Below, piece after piece: positions 8,041 through 18,068 of a stretch of 64,000 bases of DNA. Source of the DNA: Acidobacteriota bacterium (lineage in GTDB: Bacteria > Acidobacteriota > UBA6911). Numbering within the stretch: position 1 is the stretch's first letter; every line of letters begins with the position of its first letter. Made by a program: the position numbers and the translations under genes. Location of the stretch: positions 1 to 64,000 of the forward strand of contig JAISUT010000048.1 of the NCBI GenBank assembly GCA_031271905.1. The letters run 5' to 3'. The notes below the pieces were generated by a model. It worked only from the letters and a program-made list of their open reading frames with translations. It had not been told where the DNA came from and did no database searches.

Positions 8041-10689
8041 TTATCGTTTGCTGTAAAAATAGTTGAATAGCGGAATGCGGAATCGCCCTTTCAATTTCCC
8101 GATGTTCTCGCCGAAAACCTTGGTCAACTCGATTTGCGCCGCATCCCGCTTGTCCTTGTCGAGCTTGTCCACCACGTAGCGCCGGGTGCGGTAGGCGAAG
8201 CGGCTGTGCCACATGACCGACTCCGGCGTGTCCCGCCCGGCCAATGCAACCAGTTGCAACAGGCCGTAGATGTAGCCGGTGGAGAGGTTGTACACGGTGG
8301 CGCAACGCCTCGCTTCCTTTTCTAGCGCGGCGAGTTGCTGCCAGTCCTTCCAAGGGACGACCTCGTTATACAGGCAGACCGAGTTCTTTGCCTTCCGACC
8401 GCCCGACTCATAGCCCTTGGCCGCGTCCAGCGCCTCTTCCGCGCGTTCTGCCAAGGCATGCACCGGGTGCTTGGGCTTGGTCATGACCAGCCCCGCCGAG
8501 AAATGGATTTCCGGGTTTTCCGTGACGTAGGCTTTGAACCGTTCCGCCATGTCGGCGGCAAGCTGTTGCGTGCGGTGCCAAGGGCCGACCATGAAGAAGT
8601 CGTCGCCGCCGGCGAAGACGGTGTAGACGTCGGGGTATTTCTCCTTGCAAAACGCCGGCAGCCAAACGGCGAAAAAGGCGTTCATCTGACGGGAGAGTGC
8701 CGCCATTTTCGCGAAAGTGCTTTTCCTGCCCAGCCCTTTCTGGAAAATCTGGCCGAGGTTATCGACATCGCCTTTCAAAGTGGAAAGGGCGACCTGCCCG
8801 ACCCACTTTTCCACGCCGTCCGCCGTCTTTTCCAAGCGCCTGTCCTCGCAGGCGATGTGGCCGAAAGTCTTTGGGGCGCCGACTTGGATGTTCTCGTCGT
8901 CATCGCCGTCAATCCCTTGGTACTTGCCGCCGACTTGTTGGTCTTGCCGCGTGAAGTGCGGCACGTAGGCATTGATGTAGCGGCGGGCGTAGCCGTGCCA
9001 GAGCGTGTCGGAAAGGTTCTCGGGCAGGCTGAAATCCCAGCAACGCGGCAACCTGCCGCTTGCCGCCAGTTCGCCGAACCTGCCCGTTTCATCCTCGTCG
9101 TGCGTGAAGCCGATGCGGTAGCCGAAGACGGTCGTTTCCAGCACAGTGACGCTGTTTGCGCGCAGTTCGGCGTCGTCGCGCACGACAAGCAGGCGGTCTT
9201 TGCTTGCAACGGACTCGCCGATTTTTATCTGGTCGCGGGAAAGCGCCGCAGAACCCGATTCGTCAGCGGGCAGGTGGTTGTTGTATTTGCAAACCCCGTG
9301 CGGATAGGCGACATTGAAAACGGCATGTGGCGCTTCCGTTGCGGCCAAGTCGAAGCGCGTCAGCTTCTCCCGCTCCAAATCTTCGAACAGGGCTGTCATC
9401 AAGCCCGCGAACTTTTCCGCCAAGAAATCGTTGCAACTGGCGGCCTTAACTGCCAATCCCAACCCCGCTTGCCCGAAGGCGTGCCGCAAAAACCAGCCGT
9501 TCAGCTCCCCGCGCACAGCTTGCAGCCGTTCCCGCGCGTCATCGGTGTTGGGCGCGACTATCAGGAACTTGCCCGCCGCGTTGACGATCTGCGACGTGGA
9601 GGGGAGCTCCAACGCCTCCAGAACGCGCAACGCCGCCAGCTCCGTGAAAAGCGACACCATGAAGGAGCGTCCGCGCAGGAGCTTCGCCGCGTTCTTGTTG
9701 GTTTCCGCGTCATCGGAAAATATGAAATCCTGGATGCCGAAAAAGTCGCCCTGCACCAGCAGGAATTTCTCATCGCCCCAGTCGGCGCGGGTCTCGTGAC
9801 GGCGGACGGCATCTTCGCCGGACAAGCCGTCCTGCGCGATATGCCAGCGCCAAAGCGCCGTAGCGAAGGCCGCCGTCGCCTTGGAATGGTCGTAGAGCGA
9901 GACTTCCGGCCTGACGCCGAAGGCTGTGGCCGATGGGATCGCCTGCGTGTAGCTTTGCCAGAGCGTGTCGAAATGGTCGAGCCACAGCGGCCACGACTTG
10001 CGGTGCGATGCCGGGATGTTTCGTAACGCCGCGAGGAATCCATCCCACAGTTCTTTGTATTCCTGTTGCGCCGGTTCGTTCTCCGCCGGTTCATAACCGT
10101 CGCGCTTCACAGGGAAAAGGTTTTCCGGCGCGAGCGGTTTCAACAGATAGCGCCAATCGAACCGGAGAGGCGCTTGCGCCTCCAGTCGCACTTGTTCGAA
10201 CAGGGCCAGTTGCCGCGCCTGGTAATGGTTGCGACCGGTTGTTTCGTTCGGCTTTGTGTCGTCGCCGTCGTTGTATTCGTCGAACTCCTCGCGCTCGAAG
10301 CCGGAGGCGAGGCGGTCGGCAGTGGCGATCATCCATTGCAGGAGCGTCTGCGGGCGGTGGTGCATGGCGGCGGCGTTGATGATGGAGTCGGTGATGTCCC
10401 GGTCGGCATCCCGCCTGCCCGCGAACGGGAACGTCTCTGCCCGGATCAGGTCGGGCGCGCTTTTTTCGACCTCGTCCATGAACAGGCCGGTGAAGGCGGC
10501 GTGCCTGTGGCTGTGGTAGCCTCCCCGCTCGTGCCATTTGCAATACAGCGTGACATGCGCATCCAGCCGGTCGTTGCGTAGCGCAGCGCGTTCGGCGAAT
10601 TTGCCCAGGTCGTGCGCGAGGGCGGCAAACGCGACGCGGCAAGAGGCGTCCAGCATGTCAGGCGTTGGAATGTTGTCGATGTTCCCCAC
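8041..10689 (-). CDS. cas10: Cas10/Csm1 with HD nuclease and GGDD cyclase motifs
   Basis: The 882-aa large subunit of the Csm effector. An N-terminal HD motif (ALAHDLGKF, His26-Asp27) predicts single-stranded DNase activity. The Palm domain keeps an intact AGGDDFF motif at residues 694-697, predicting cyclic oligoadenylate synthesis on target-RNA binding. The start is a GTG at 10689, chosen because GGAGAAC sits 4-10 bp upstream; the frame stays open further up, but those residues do not resemble Cas10. The gene lies 70 bp after cas6 and just before csm2. The cyclic oligoadenylates it should make match the CARF-HEPN gene at the head of the operon. Confidence 0.96.
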   Translation of the reverse strand: MGNIDNIPTPDMLDASCRVAFAALAHDLGKFAERAALRNDRLDAHVTLYCKWHERGGYHSHRHAAFTGLFMDEVEKSAPDLIRAETFPFAGRRDADRDITDSIINAAAMHHRPQTLLQWMIATADRLASGFEREEFDEYNDGDDTKPNETTGRNHYQARQLALFEQVRLEAQAPLRFDWRYLLKPLAPENLFPVKRDGYEPAENEPAQQEYKELWDGFLAALRNIPASHRKSWPLWLDHFDTLWQSYTQAIPSATAFGVRPEVSLYDHSKATAAFATALWRWHIAQDGLSGEDAVRRHETRADWGDEKFLLVQGDFFGIQDFIFSDDAETNKNAAKLLRGRSFMVSLFTELAALRVLEALELPSTSQIVNAAGKFLIVAPNTDDARERLQAVRGELNGWFLRHAFGQAGLGLAVKAASCNDFLAEKFAGLMTALFEDLEREKLTRFDLAATEAPHAVFNVAYPHGVCKYNNHLPADESGSAALSRDQIKIGESVASKDRLLVVRDDAELRANSVTVLETTVFGYRIGFTHDEDETGRFGELAASGRLPRCWDFSLPENLSDTLWHGYARRYINAYVPHFTRQDQQVGGKYQGIDGDDDENIQVGAPKTFGHIACEDRRLEKTADGVEKWVGQVALSTLKGDVDNLGQIFQKGLGRKSTFAKMAALSRQMNAFFAVWLPAFCKEKYPDVYTVFAGGDDFFMVGPWHRTQQLAADMAERFKAYVTENPEIHFSAGLVMTKPKHPVHALAERAEEALDAAKGYESGGRKAKNSVCLYNEVVPWKDWQQLAALEKEARRCATVYNLSTGYIYGLLQLVALAGRDTPESVMWHSRFAYRTRRYVVDKLDKDKRDAAQIELTKVFGENIGKLKGRFRIPLFNYFYSKR

Positions 10690-10759
10690 AGGCGTTCTCC
10701 TTCGTTTTCCAAGCTCCTTGTGTTCGAGCGGTGCCGAGAGCCACGGGCGCGAGGCCGCC

Positions 10760-11731
10760 TCACAGCGGCTGCACTTCGACCTGTCCCAGCCCGAACAAGG
10801 TCTGCTTGCCCAAGTGCACCTTTTCGGCATATCGCAGCAAAGGCATGAATTCTGTCAAACTTCCTTCGTACAGCGCCTCGCCGCACATGCCGCTGAGCGA
10901 GACCTTCTGCCGCTGCCGGTTGCTGTAGCGTTGCAACTCCCGCCAACGCAGCCGGGACTCGGCCAGCCGCACCGATTCGGCGCGGCGCGCAAGGCCGCCG
11001 TAGTCGAGCTCCGGCGCCCCGGCGCCGTATGCCGCCTCCAGCGCCGACACCCGCCGCAACGCCGCCCGCACCAGCACATGGAAGGGGAGTTCGTCCTGCA
11101 GGCTGTTCTCCTGCTTCAGGCGCAACGGCGTGCGCAGACGGACGCGGAGCCGCCCCACCGGTTCGTCCGGCGGCGCGCCCATGCCGATTTCCGTCCCCGG
11201 CGCGTCAGACCGGAACATGCCGCTCGCCGCGTCATACGCCAGCTCCTTCCCCGCCATGATCTTTTCCAAGGCGAACCGTCCCGCGCCGCGCTTCGTCCAA
11301 GGGCCGACCCCCGACTCCCCCATCGCCTGGACGCTGCGAACGAGATAGGGGAGGAACTCCCTCCCGCGCCCGAACACCAGCAGGGAGAACTCCCACGCCT
11401 CGCCAGCCTTGCCGGAACCGTCGCCGCGCCGTTCGGGTCGTCCGTCCAACCGCCGGTCGGGATCGCCAGGCCGGATGACCAGCGGATGGGGCCGGGCGTT
11501 GACCGTGCCGCCATGCTCCCGCCCCTCATACGTCTCCGTCGCGAAAAGCCATGCGTAGGCGCAGGTCTTGCCCAAGACGCAGGTGGGGCATTGCTGGCTG
11601 CGCAGCATGCACGTCGTCTGTCGCAACGCCCAGCCGAAGGCACCACGCAGGGTGGATCCGGTGTAGCCTTGCAGGAACGCATCGGACGTCCAGCGGCAAC
11701 GGAATGTGTATGTGTGCAAAAGAACGCTCAC
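10760..11731 (-). CDS. cas6: Cas6-type pre-crRNA processing endoribonuclease
   Basis: A 323-aa RAMP endoribonuclease of the larger PF10040-type Cas6 family. The N-terminus has LQGYTGSTLRGAFGWALR followed by a cysteine cluster (CMLRSQQCPTCVLGKTC) typical of that family. The C-terminal glycine-rich loop LGKQTLFGLGQVEV is the RAMP signature. It should cut the repeat transcript to leave the 8-nt handle. It starts 13 bp after the CARF-HEPN stop. The catalytic residues cannot be assigned from sequence alone. Confidence 0.9.
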   Translation of the reverse strand: MSVLLHTYTFRCRWTSDAFLQGYTGSTLRGAFGWALRQTTCMLRSQQCPTCVLGKTCAYAWLFATETYEGREHGGTVNARPHPLVIRPGDPDRRLDGRPERRGDGSGKAGEAWEFSLLVFGRGREFLPYLVRSVQAMGESGVGPWTKRGAGRFALEKIMAGKELAYDAASGMFRSDAPGTEIGMGAPPDEPVGRLRVRLRTPLRLKQENSLQDELPFHVLVRAALRRVSALEAAYGAGAPELDYGGLARRAESVRLAESRLRWRELQRYSNRQRQKVSLSGMCGEALYEGSLTEFMPLLRYAEKVHLGKQTLFGLGQVEVQPL

Positions 11732-11744
11732 GAGATACCGCCGA

Positions 11745-13025
<1,281 letters not shown>

Positions 13026-13048
13026 TCACGACGGAACAACATGCCCAT

Positions 13049-13080
13049 TGTATAACAAAATTTGAAATGCCGTACACGGC
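13049..13080 (-). promoter_or_regulatory. Candidate promoter of the csm operon
   Basis: On the minus strand an extended -10 element TGTTATACA has its TATACA hexamer at 13049-13054, about 80 bp before the CARF-HEPN start. The surrounding stretch is AT-rich compared with its flanks. A small inverted repeat GCCGT/ACGGC (13069-13080) lies just upstream and could be a regulator site. No clear -35 hexamer is present at 16-18 bp, which is compatible with an extended -10 promoter. Confidence 0.45.
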
Positions 13081-13211
13081 AAAACAACGCCAGCGGCTTC
13101 GGGTCTGCGGCTTCAGGCTTGTTTTGGAGGGCGGCATCTTAGGATAGTGGAATCGCACTGGCGGCGGGTCTGCGCACGGCGGCCATGTCGCGACCGCCGT
13201 GCGGCGTCCGG

Positions 13212-13229
13212 GGTTGTTCATGAACAACC
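13212..13229. promoter_or_regulatory. Perfect 18-bp palindrome
   Basis: The sequence GGTTGTTCATGAACAACC is an exact 18-bp palindrome with no spacer. It sits 2 bp beyond the stop codon of the DUF2911 remnant and about 240 bp upstream of the csm operon start. Perfect palindromes of this size are typical of operators bound by dimeric regulators. A loopless hairpin is unlikely to act as a terminator, and no T-run follows. Confidence 0.45.
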
Positions 13230-13231
13230 GC

Positions 13232-13460
13232 TTACTGGACGACGATCTCGAAGGGAACCTTCAGTTCCTCCCATTGCAGGTAGCCGACCGCGCCGGTGTC
13301 GGACAGCTTCTCGAAGCCGTATTGCAGCCATTCCGTGAACGGGGCCTTGACCGGGGTGACCGTCACCCGCAGCGCGTCCTCCGCCTGTTTGTAGGCGAAG
13401 CTGCCCCAGATCTTGCGCCCTTTGACACCGGGACGGTTGCAGTTGACGGTTTGGGAGCGC
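13232..13460 (-). pseudogene. DUF2911 family remnant, no start and internally deleted
   Basis: Reading the minus strand to a TAA at 13232-13234 gives a fragment of about 75 residues containing NRPGVKGRKIWGS, then YKQAEDALRVTVTPVKA, then WEELKVPFEIVVQ. These are the opening (RPGVKGRKI), middle and closing segments of DUF2911 proteins, but the roughly 60 residues usually between KGRKI-G and the middle part are missing in frame. No ATG, GTG or TTG start is found near the front; the frame runs back into the glycosyltransferase gene. I read it as a decayed gene that has lost its N-terminus and an internal block. Confidence 0.7.
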
Positions 13461-13469
13461 GACGGACGG

Positions 13470-14429
13470 CTACTTCTCTTTCCTGACGATGTAGGGGGGG
13501 CGTCGCTTCACCTCGGTGTACGCCTTGGAGAGGTATGCGCCCAGGATGCCGGTGGTGAAGAGCTGCACGCCCGAGCAAAACAGGATGATGCAGACCGTGG
13601 ACGCCCAACCAGCCACCGGGTCGCCGTAGATGATCCGCCGGACGGCGACGATGGCGACCAGCGCGATGGCGACCAGGAAAAGCACCATGCCGATGACGCT
13701 GGCGATGGCCAGCGGCTTGGCGGAAAACGCCATGATGCCGTCCAGCGAATAGCGGAACAGCTTCCAGAACGACCATTTGGTCTCCCCCGCCGACCGCCTC
13801 ACATTCTCGTACTCGAACCACTTGACCCGGAAGCCTATCCACGGCAGGATGCCTTTCGAGAACCGCCCCCGCTCCGGCAGGCGCAGGATGGCGTCCACGT
13901 AGGCGCGGCTCATCAACCGGAAGTCGCGGGCGCCGTCCACCAGATCGACGTCGGCGAGCATCCCCATGACACGGTAGAACATCCGGGCGAAGAACGAGCG
14001 GATGCGGGGCTCCCCCTTCCGCGTCACCCGGCGGGTGCCTGCGCAGTCGAACTCCCCGGAAAGCACCGCGTCCAGCATCCGGGGGATCATCTGAGGTGGG
14101 TCCTGGCCGTCGGCGTCCAGCGTCGCCACGACCTGACCCCGGGCCTTCTCCAACCCCGCCAGGAGCGCCGCCTCCTTGCCGAAGTTCCGCGAGAACGACA
14201 GGTAGCGCACCCGCGCGTCCCGTTCGCCCAGGCGTTCGCAGACCGCCACCGTCCCGTCTTTCGAGCCGTCATCGACGAAGACGAACTCGCCGACGACGCC
14301 CCGCCCCTGCAACGACTCCAAGACCGCGCAGGCGTCCTTGTAGAAAATCGGCAGCGTGGCCTCCTCGTTGTAGCAGGGGATCACCAGTGAAAGCAACGTC
14401 GGCGGCGCAGTCATGTCGGTCATCGTCAT
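13470..14429 (-). CDS. Family 2 glycosyltransferase, polyprenyl-phosphate type, with C-terminal membrane segments
   Basis: A 319-aa GT-A enzyme. Residues 12-230 carry the GT2 motifs VIPCYNEE, FVDDGSKDGT and the metal-binding ATLDADGQDPP. Two long hydrophobic segments near 235-262 and 275-297 anchor it in the membrane. The layout matches the GtrB/DPM1-like group that loads a sugar onto undecaprenyl phosphate for later transfer to surface polymers. It lies 34 bp after the OYE-family gene on the same strand. The donor sugar cannot be deduced. An ATG five codons downstream is an alternative start. Confidence 0.88.
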   Translation of the reverse strand: MTMTDMTAPPTLLSLVIPCYNEEATLPIFYKDACAVLESLQGRGVVGEFVFVDDGSKDGTVAVCERLGERDARVRYLSFSRNFGKEAALLAGLEKARGQVVATLDADGQDPPQMIPRMLDAVLSGEFDCAGTRRVTRKGEPRIRSFFARMFYRVMGMLADVDLVDGARDFRLMSRAYVDAILRLPERGRFSKGILPWIGFRVKWFEYENVRRSAGETKWSFWKLFRYSLDGIMAFSAKPLAIASVIGMVLFLVAIALVAIVAVRRIIYGDPVAGWASTVCIILFCSGVQLFTTGILGAYLSKAYTEVKRRPPYIVRKEK

Positions 14430-14463
14430 CTCCGGGCGAAATCGCCTCCGGGCGGAACCGGGC

Positions 14464-16485
14464 TCAGATGTAGGCGGCGGCGCGGAAGGCGGAGCGGACG
14501 GCGGTCGCTATCGTCCCCACCTCGGCGGCGTCGCCCACCACGAAGACCTCGGTCTCGGGGGCGGCGTGGCGCAACGAGTCGGCGAGCGCCGCGCGGGACG
14601 CCATGCCGACGGCCAGGAGCACCGTGTCGGCGGGGAACTCCACCTTTTCGCCCGAATCCACATCGCGGCAGACCACCTTGTCGTCCGCCACCTCCTCAAG
14701 CTTGCAGCCATGCGCGACGGGGATCTTCAACTCCTCGACAAGGGCGGTCAACTCGAAAGCCGCCGCCCCGCCCGCCGAACGCGACAGGTTCGACAGGTCG
14801 CGCGCCATCTCGACGATCCGCACGTCCTTCCCCATGCGTCGGAGCCCGATGGCGCTTTCGACCCCGACCGCGCCCGCGCCGACGATGACGATCTTGTCGC
14901 CGACCGTCACCCGCCCGCTGTCCGCCTCCGGCGCCCAGTGGACGTGGTTCTTCTGGATGCCGGGCACGTCCGGGACGACCGGCTCGGAGCCGACCGCGAC
15001 GACGAGCGCGTCGTAACCCTCTGCGGCGAGCAGCTCCGACGTCGCCTCGGTGTTGAACAGGATGCGCGCGGGCGCCTTGCCCGCCTGCCTGCGCAGGTAG
15101 CGGAGGTAGTCCAGCACGTCCTGCTTGAAGGGGAGCGCGGATGCGGGGACGACATGGCCGCCCAACTGGTCGGTCTTCTCATAAAGCGTCACGTCGTGGC
15201 CGCGCTCGCACAAGGTGATGAGCGCCTGTATGCCCGCCGGCCCCCCGCCGACCACGGCGACGCGCTTGCGCGCCTCGGCCTTGCGCACGCGGGCTTCGGG
15301 GAACTCGGTCTCGTTGCCGAGGAAGGGGTTGACGGCGCAGTTGATGACGGCGGGGATGATCAGGCGCAGTCCGCAATATTGGCAGCGCAGGCAGGGGCGG
15401 TGGTCGTCCTCGCGGCCGAGGGCGTACTTGCGCGGCATCTCCGGGTCGGCGAGGATGGGACGGCACATCGCCACCAGATCCGCCTTGCCCTCGGCGAGGA
15501 TCCCCTCGGCGTCCGCCACGTTCATGATCGAGCCCACGGTGCAGACCTTCAGCCCCGGGAACGCCTTCTTGACGTCGGCGGCGTAATGGACGTTGTACAT
15601 CCGCGCCATCAGGTAGTTCTGCCACCAGTTGCGCATGTATTGCAGGTCGCCGTGCAGTCCGGCGGAGACGTGCAGGATGTCGATCTTGTCCTTGATGATG
15701 CCGATGAACTCCAGCGTCTCCTCGAAGCGCATCCCGATGGGGTGTATCTCGTCGGCGGAGATGCGGTACTCGATCACGAAGTCCTCGCCGCACAGCTCGC
15801 GCACCCGCGTGAGCACCTCCACGGCGAAGCGCGCCCGGTTCGCCAGCGGCCCGCCGTACTCGTCGCGCCGCTTGTTGTACAGGGGGCTGACGAACTGCGG
15901 GATCAGGTTGCCGTGCCCGCCGTGGATCATGCACATCTTGAAGCCCGCCCGCTTGCAGCGCAGCGCCGCCGCCGCGAATTTCTCGACCGTCTCCCCGATC
16001 TTCGCGCGATCCATCTCAATGGTGGGGACGGGCTCGCGCCCCGCCTGGCGCGCGCGCGCCAGCTCCCCGCCGGGGATGAAGGAGGAGGAGCTGTAGGCCG
16101 CCCGCCCCGTCTTCTCGAACTGGGAGTCCTTGCCGTTGTGGTTGATCTCCAGCGACGCCAGCGCGCCGTAGCCGTGGCACATCTCGACGAAGCGCGTCAA
16201 GGGCAGGATGCACTCGTCCGAACCCAAGTCGAGCTGGCGCTCCTCGTCGCACGCCTCCTTGATATCGACCACGGAGTTGCCGACGTGGAGCACCGCCACG
16301 CCCCCTTGGGCGATGGGCCGGAAGAAATCGACGAACTCGGGGGTGACCTTGCCGTCCTTGCTCGCGAGGTTTGGGGAGGGCGGCGCCAGCTCCAGGCGGT
16401 TCTTGAGGACGACGCCGCGAATCCTCAACGGCTCAAACACATGCCTGTATCTCGATCCCCCGTGTCCCATTCCCATCGCGCACAT
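14464..16485 (-). CDS. Old-yellow-enzyme/FAD-NAD(P) fusion oxidoreductase (dienoyl-CoA reductase / BaiCD type)
   Basis: A 673-aa two-part flavoenzyme. Residues about 10-360 form the FMN-binding TIM barrel of the OYE family, including MIHGGHGNLIPQFVSP and the YNKRRDEYGG motif. The cysteine cluster CLRCQYC...NCAVNP should hold a [4Fe-4S] cluster. The C-terminal half has an FAD site (VAVVGGGPAGIQA) and an NAD(P) site (IVIVGAGAVGVES). Relatives reduce C=C bonds of enoyl-CoAs, bile-acid intermediates or cinnamate in anaerobes; the substrate here is unknown. An ATG at 16476 is an equally good start, with AAAGG 9 bp upstream. The promoter region carries a tandem repeat (16582-16613). Confidence 0.9.
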   Translation of the reverse strand: MCAMGMGHGGSRYRHVFEPLRIRGVVLKNRLELAPPSPNLASKDGKVTPEFVDFFRPIAQGGVAVLHVGNSVVDIKEACDEERQLDLGSDECILPLTRFVEMCHGYGALASLEINHNGKDSQFEKTGRAAYSSSSFIPGGELARARQAGREPVPTIEMDRAKIGETVEKFAAAALRCKRAGFKMCMIHGGHGNLIPQFVSPLYNKRRDEYGGPLANRARFAVEVLTRVRELCGEDFVIEYRISADEIHPIGMRFEETLEFIGIIKDKIDILHVSAGLHGDLQYMRNWWQNYLMARMYNVHYAADVKKAFPGLKVCTVGSIMNVADAEGILAEGKADLVAMCRPILADPEMPRKYALGREDDHRPCLRCQYCGLRLIIPAVINCAVNPFLGNETEFPEARVRKAEARKRVAVVGGGPAGIQALITLCERGHDVTLYEKTDQLGGHVVPASALPFKQDVLDYLRYLRRQAGKAPARILFNTEATSELLAAEGYDALVVAVGSEPVVPDVPGIQKNHVHWAPEADSGRVTVGDKIVIVGAGAVGVESAIGLRRMGKDVRIVEMARDLSNLSRSAGGAAAFELTALVEELKIPVAHGCKLEEVADDKVVCRDVDSGEKVEFPADTVLLAVGMASRAALADSLRHAAPETEVFVVGDAAEVGTIATAVRSAFRAAAYI

Positions 16486-16581
16486 CCTTTCCGAGCCTCC
16501 GAGCCCCCGCCCCCAGCGACCCGCCGGGAGACGCCTTCCTATGGTAACCGCAAAACGCCTTCCATGGGGAAAATAATTTCC

Positions 16582-16613
16582 GAGGGTTCCCGCACTTCGG
16601 GGAGGGTTCCCGC
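16582..16613. promoter_or_regulatory. Tandem 12-bp repeat upstream of the OYE-family gene
   Basis: GAGGGTTCCCGC occurs twice in the same orientation, at 16582-16593 and 16602-16613, 20 bp apart start to start (two helical turns). Each copy contains the small inverted unit GGG-TT-CCC. The pair lies about 100 bp upstream of the OYE-family start, in the gap to the preceding methyltransferase gene. Spacing and placement suit an activator or repressor binding as two dimers. Confidence 0.45.
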
Positions 16614-16651
16614 GCCCCGGGCGCGCCGCCGGCCATCCGCGCCCTACGGCG

Positions 16652-17473
16652 TCACCGGCGCTCCCAAGGGGGTTCGTCGCCGAGGCGCGGCGCCGGGGCG
16701 GCGGCCGCCCCCGCCGCCTCCGCCAGCCGCTCCAGCGCCGCGCGGGCCCGCGCCATGCGCCCCGGCTCGCCGACCCGGCGGGCGCGCCACAGGAGGTTGT
16801 GCGGCGTGACGGTCGGCGCGACCATCTCCACCACCTCGGTCTCGTAGCCCGCCGCCTCGAGGCGCCAAGTCCGCTCCGCATCGACCACCGACTGGATGAA
16901 GCGGCGGCGCACGGCGGCGTGGCGGGGTACGCCGAGCGTCTCCGCCAGCGCGTCCGCGAGGCCTGCGGCGGCGACGCCCCCGCCGGTGCAACAGGGGACG
17001 AGCAGCAGCGCCCGCGCCCCGGAGGCGACGGCGCCCGCGATGACGGCGTCCGACGCCCCCCCGCAGGCGTGCAGCGCCACGACCAGCGACGGGGCTTGCG
17101 GCCAACACCCCCGGTCGGCGACGTCGGCTTGGACGCACTCGACCGGGACGGGGGAGTCCAGCAACGCCGCCGCCGCACGGCTGAGGGCGACGCGCCCCGG
17201 CTCGCGCTCGATCGCGAGGACGCGGGCGTCCCGCCCGTCCCGCCCCAGGACGAGCTTCGCCGCCAGCAGCCCGGCATACGCCTTCCCCGCCGCCGCGTCC
17301 ACCAAGGTGAACGGCCGTTTGCGCGACGCCCGCCCTAGGGCGCGCTCGACCTCCTCCAAGAGCGCCGCGACCTCCACCGCCTTGCGCAAGTCCTCGGCGC
17401 GCAGCCTCGCGCCGGGCTCCGCGACGTAGAGCCGGTGCAACCACCCCTGCACCTCCGCCAAGCGCCTAACCAT
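16652..17473 (-). CDS. SAM-dependent methyltransferase (Methyltransf_32 type)
   Basis: A 273-aa class I methyltransferase. The SAM-binding segment TLVDAAAGKAYAGLLAAKLVL sits near residue 55, and the LHACGGASDAVI and LLLVPCC motifs match the Methyltransf_32 group, whose substrates are mostly uncharacterised. The start overlaps the DUF4416 gene by 8 bp, so the two are probably translated together with queC upstream. The composition is very rich in Ala, Arg and Gly, as expected from the local GC content. A nucleic-acid substrate is possible given the queC neighbour, but this is a guess. Confidence 0.75.
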   Translation of the reverse strand: MVRRLAEVQGWLHRLYVAEPGARLRAEDLRKAVEVAALLEEVERALGRASRKRPFTLVDAAAGKAYAGLLAAKLVLGRDGRDARVLAIEREPGRVALSRAAAALLDSPVPVECVQADVADRGCWPQAPSLVVALHACGGASDAVIAGAVASGARALLLVPCCTGGGVAAAGLADALAETLGVPRHAAVRRRFIQSVVDAERTWRLEAAGYETEVVEMVAPTVTPHNLLWRARRVGEPGRMARARAALERLAEAAGAAAAPAPRLGDEPPWERR

Positions 17474-18062
17474 GGCTTTCCGCCGCCCCCCTGCGGCGGG
17501 ACCGCCCGGGGAGGCGCACCTTGAAGCCCGCCGCGTCCAGTTGGCGGCGGTAGCGCTCCCGCAACGCCGTGAAAAACGGGTGGTAGCGCCCCGCGCCGTA
17601 GTCGGGGAAAGTCCACGGGAAGGATCGCCATCCGCCGTCCCTGTAGTGGAGCGTCACCTCGGCGTAGACGCCCCGCGCGACCAGCACCCGGTGGAAGAAG
17701 TTCTTCGTGGACGCCAGCACGACCTTCGCCTGCTCCATGTAGCCGGGGTCGAGGTTGACCGGCCGCGCCGCCGAGGGGAAGCGCGCCCCCAGCTCCGCCT
17801 CCATCCCGTTGGTCGCCACCTTCGCCTCCGCTATCCGCTCCGGCGCGACGAGCCGTTCGAAGCCCAGGAACAGCCGCCAGATCGGCGCGCCCATCTCCGC
17901 GTCGTAGTAGTGCGTCCCGTCGAAGGGGAAAAGGTCGCTGCGGGCGTCGATGCCGCCGAACGCCGCCGTGAGCATATCCTCGACGGCGGGAAGCAGCTCC
18001 GGCGCGGAGGTGAGCACGCCGACGAGCAGTTTGACCGGGAGCGGTTCGCGGATGGCGCCCAT
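17466..18062 (-). CDS. DUF4416 family protein
   Basis: A 198-aa protein with the family signature: an opening PVKLLVGVLTS, then YYDAEMGAPIWRLFLGFERL, the RPVNLDPGYMEQAKVVLAS segment and FPWTFPDYG. The function of DUF4416 is not established. It sits 6 bp after queC and overlaps the methyltransferase, so it is in a three-gene operon. No signal peptide or membrane segment is present, so it is probably cytoplasmic. Confidence 0.85.
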   Translation of the reverse strand: MGAIREPLPVKLLVGVLTSAPELLPAVEDMLTAAFGGIDARSDLFPFDGTHYYDAEMGAPIWRLFLGFERLVAPERIAEAKVATNGMEAELGARFPSAARPVNLDPGYMEQAKVVLASTKNFFHRVLVARGVYAEVTLHYRDGGWRSFPWTFPDYGAGRYHPFFTALRERYRRQLDAAGFKVRLPGRSRRRGAAESHG

Positions 18063-18068
18063 GGCAGG

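Noticed and set aside
10690-10830. Upstream extension of cas10
   Set aside because: The frame stays open to 10830, but the added residues are Cys/Arg-rich, overlap the end of cas6 and do not resemble Cas10; the GTG at 10689 has a proper ribosome site.
14413-16809. Long plus-strand frame opposite the OYE-family gene (798 codons)
   Set aside because: High GC makes antisense frames long; its product is His/Arg/Val-rich with no domain, while the minus strand has a clear two-domain flavoenzyme.
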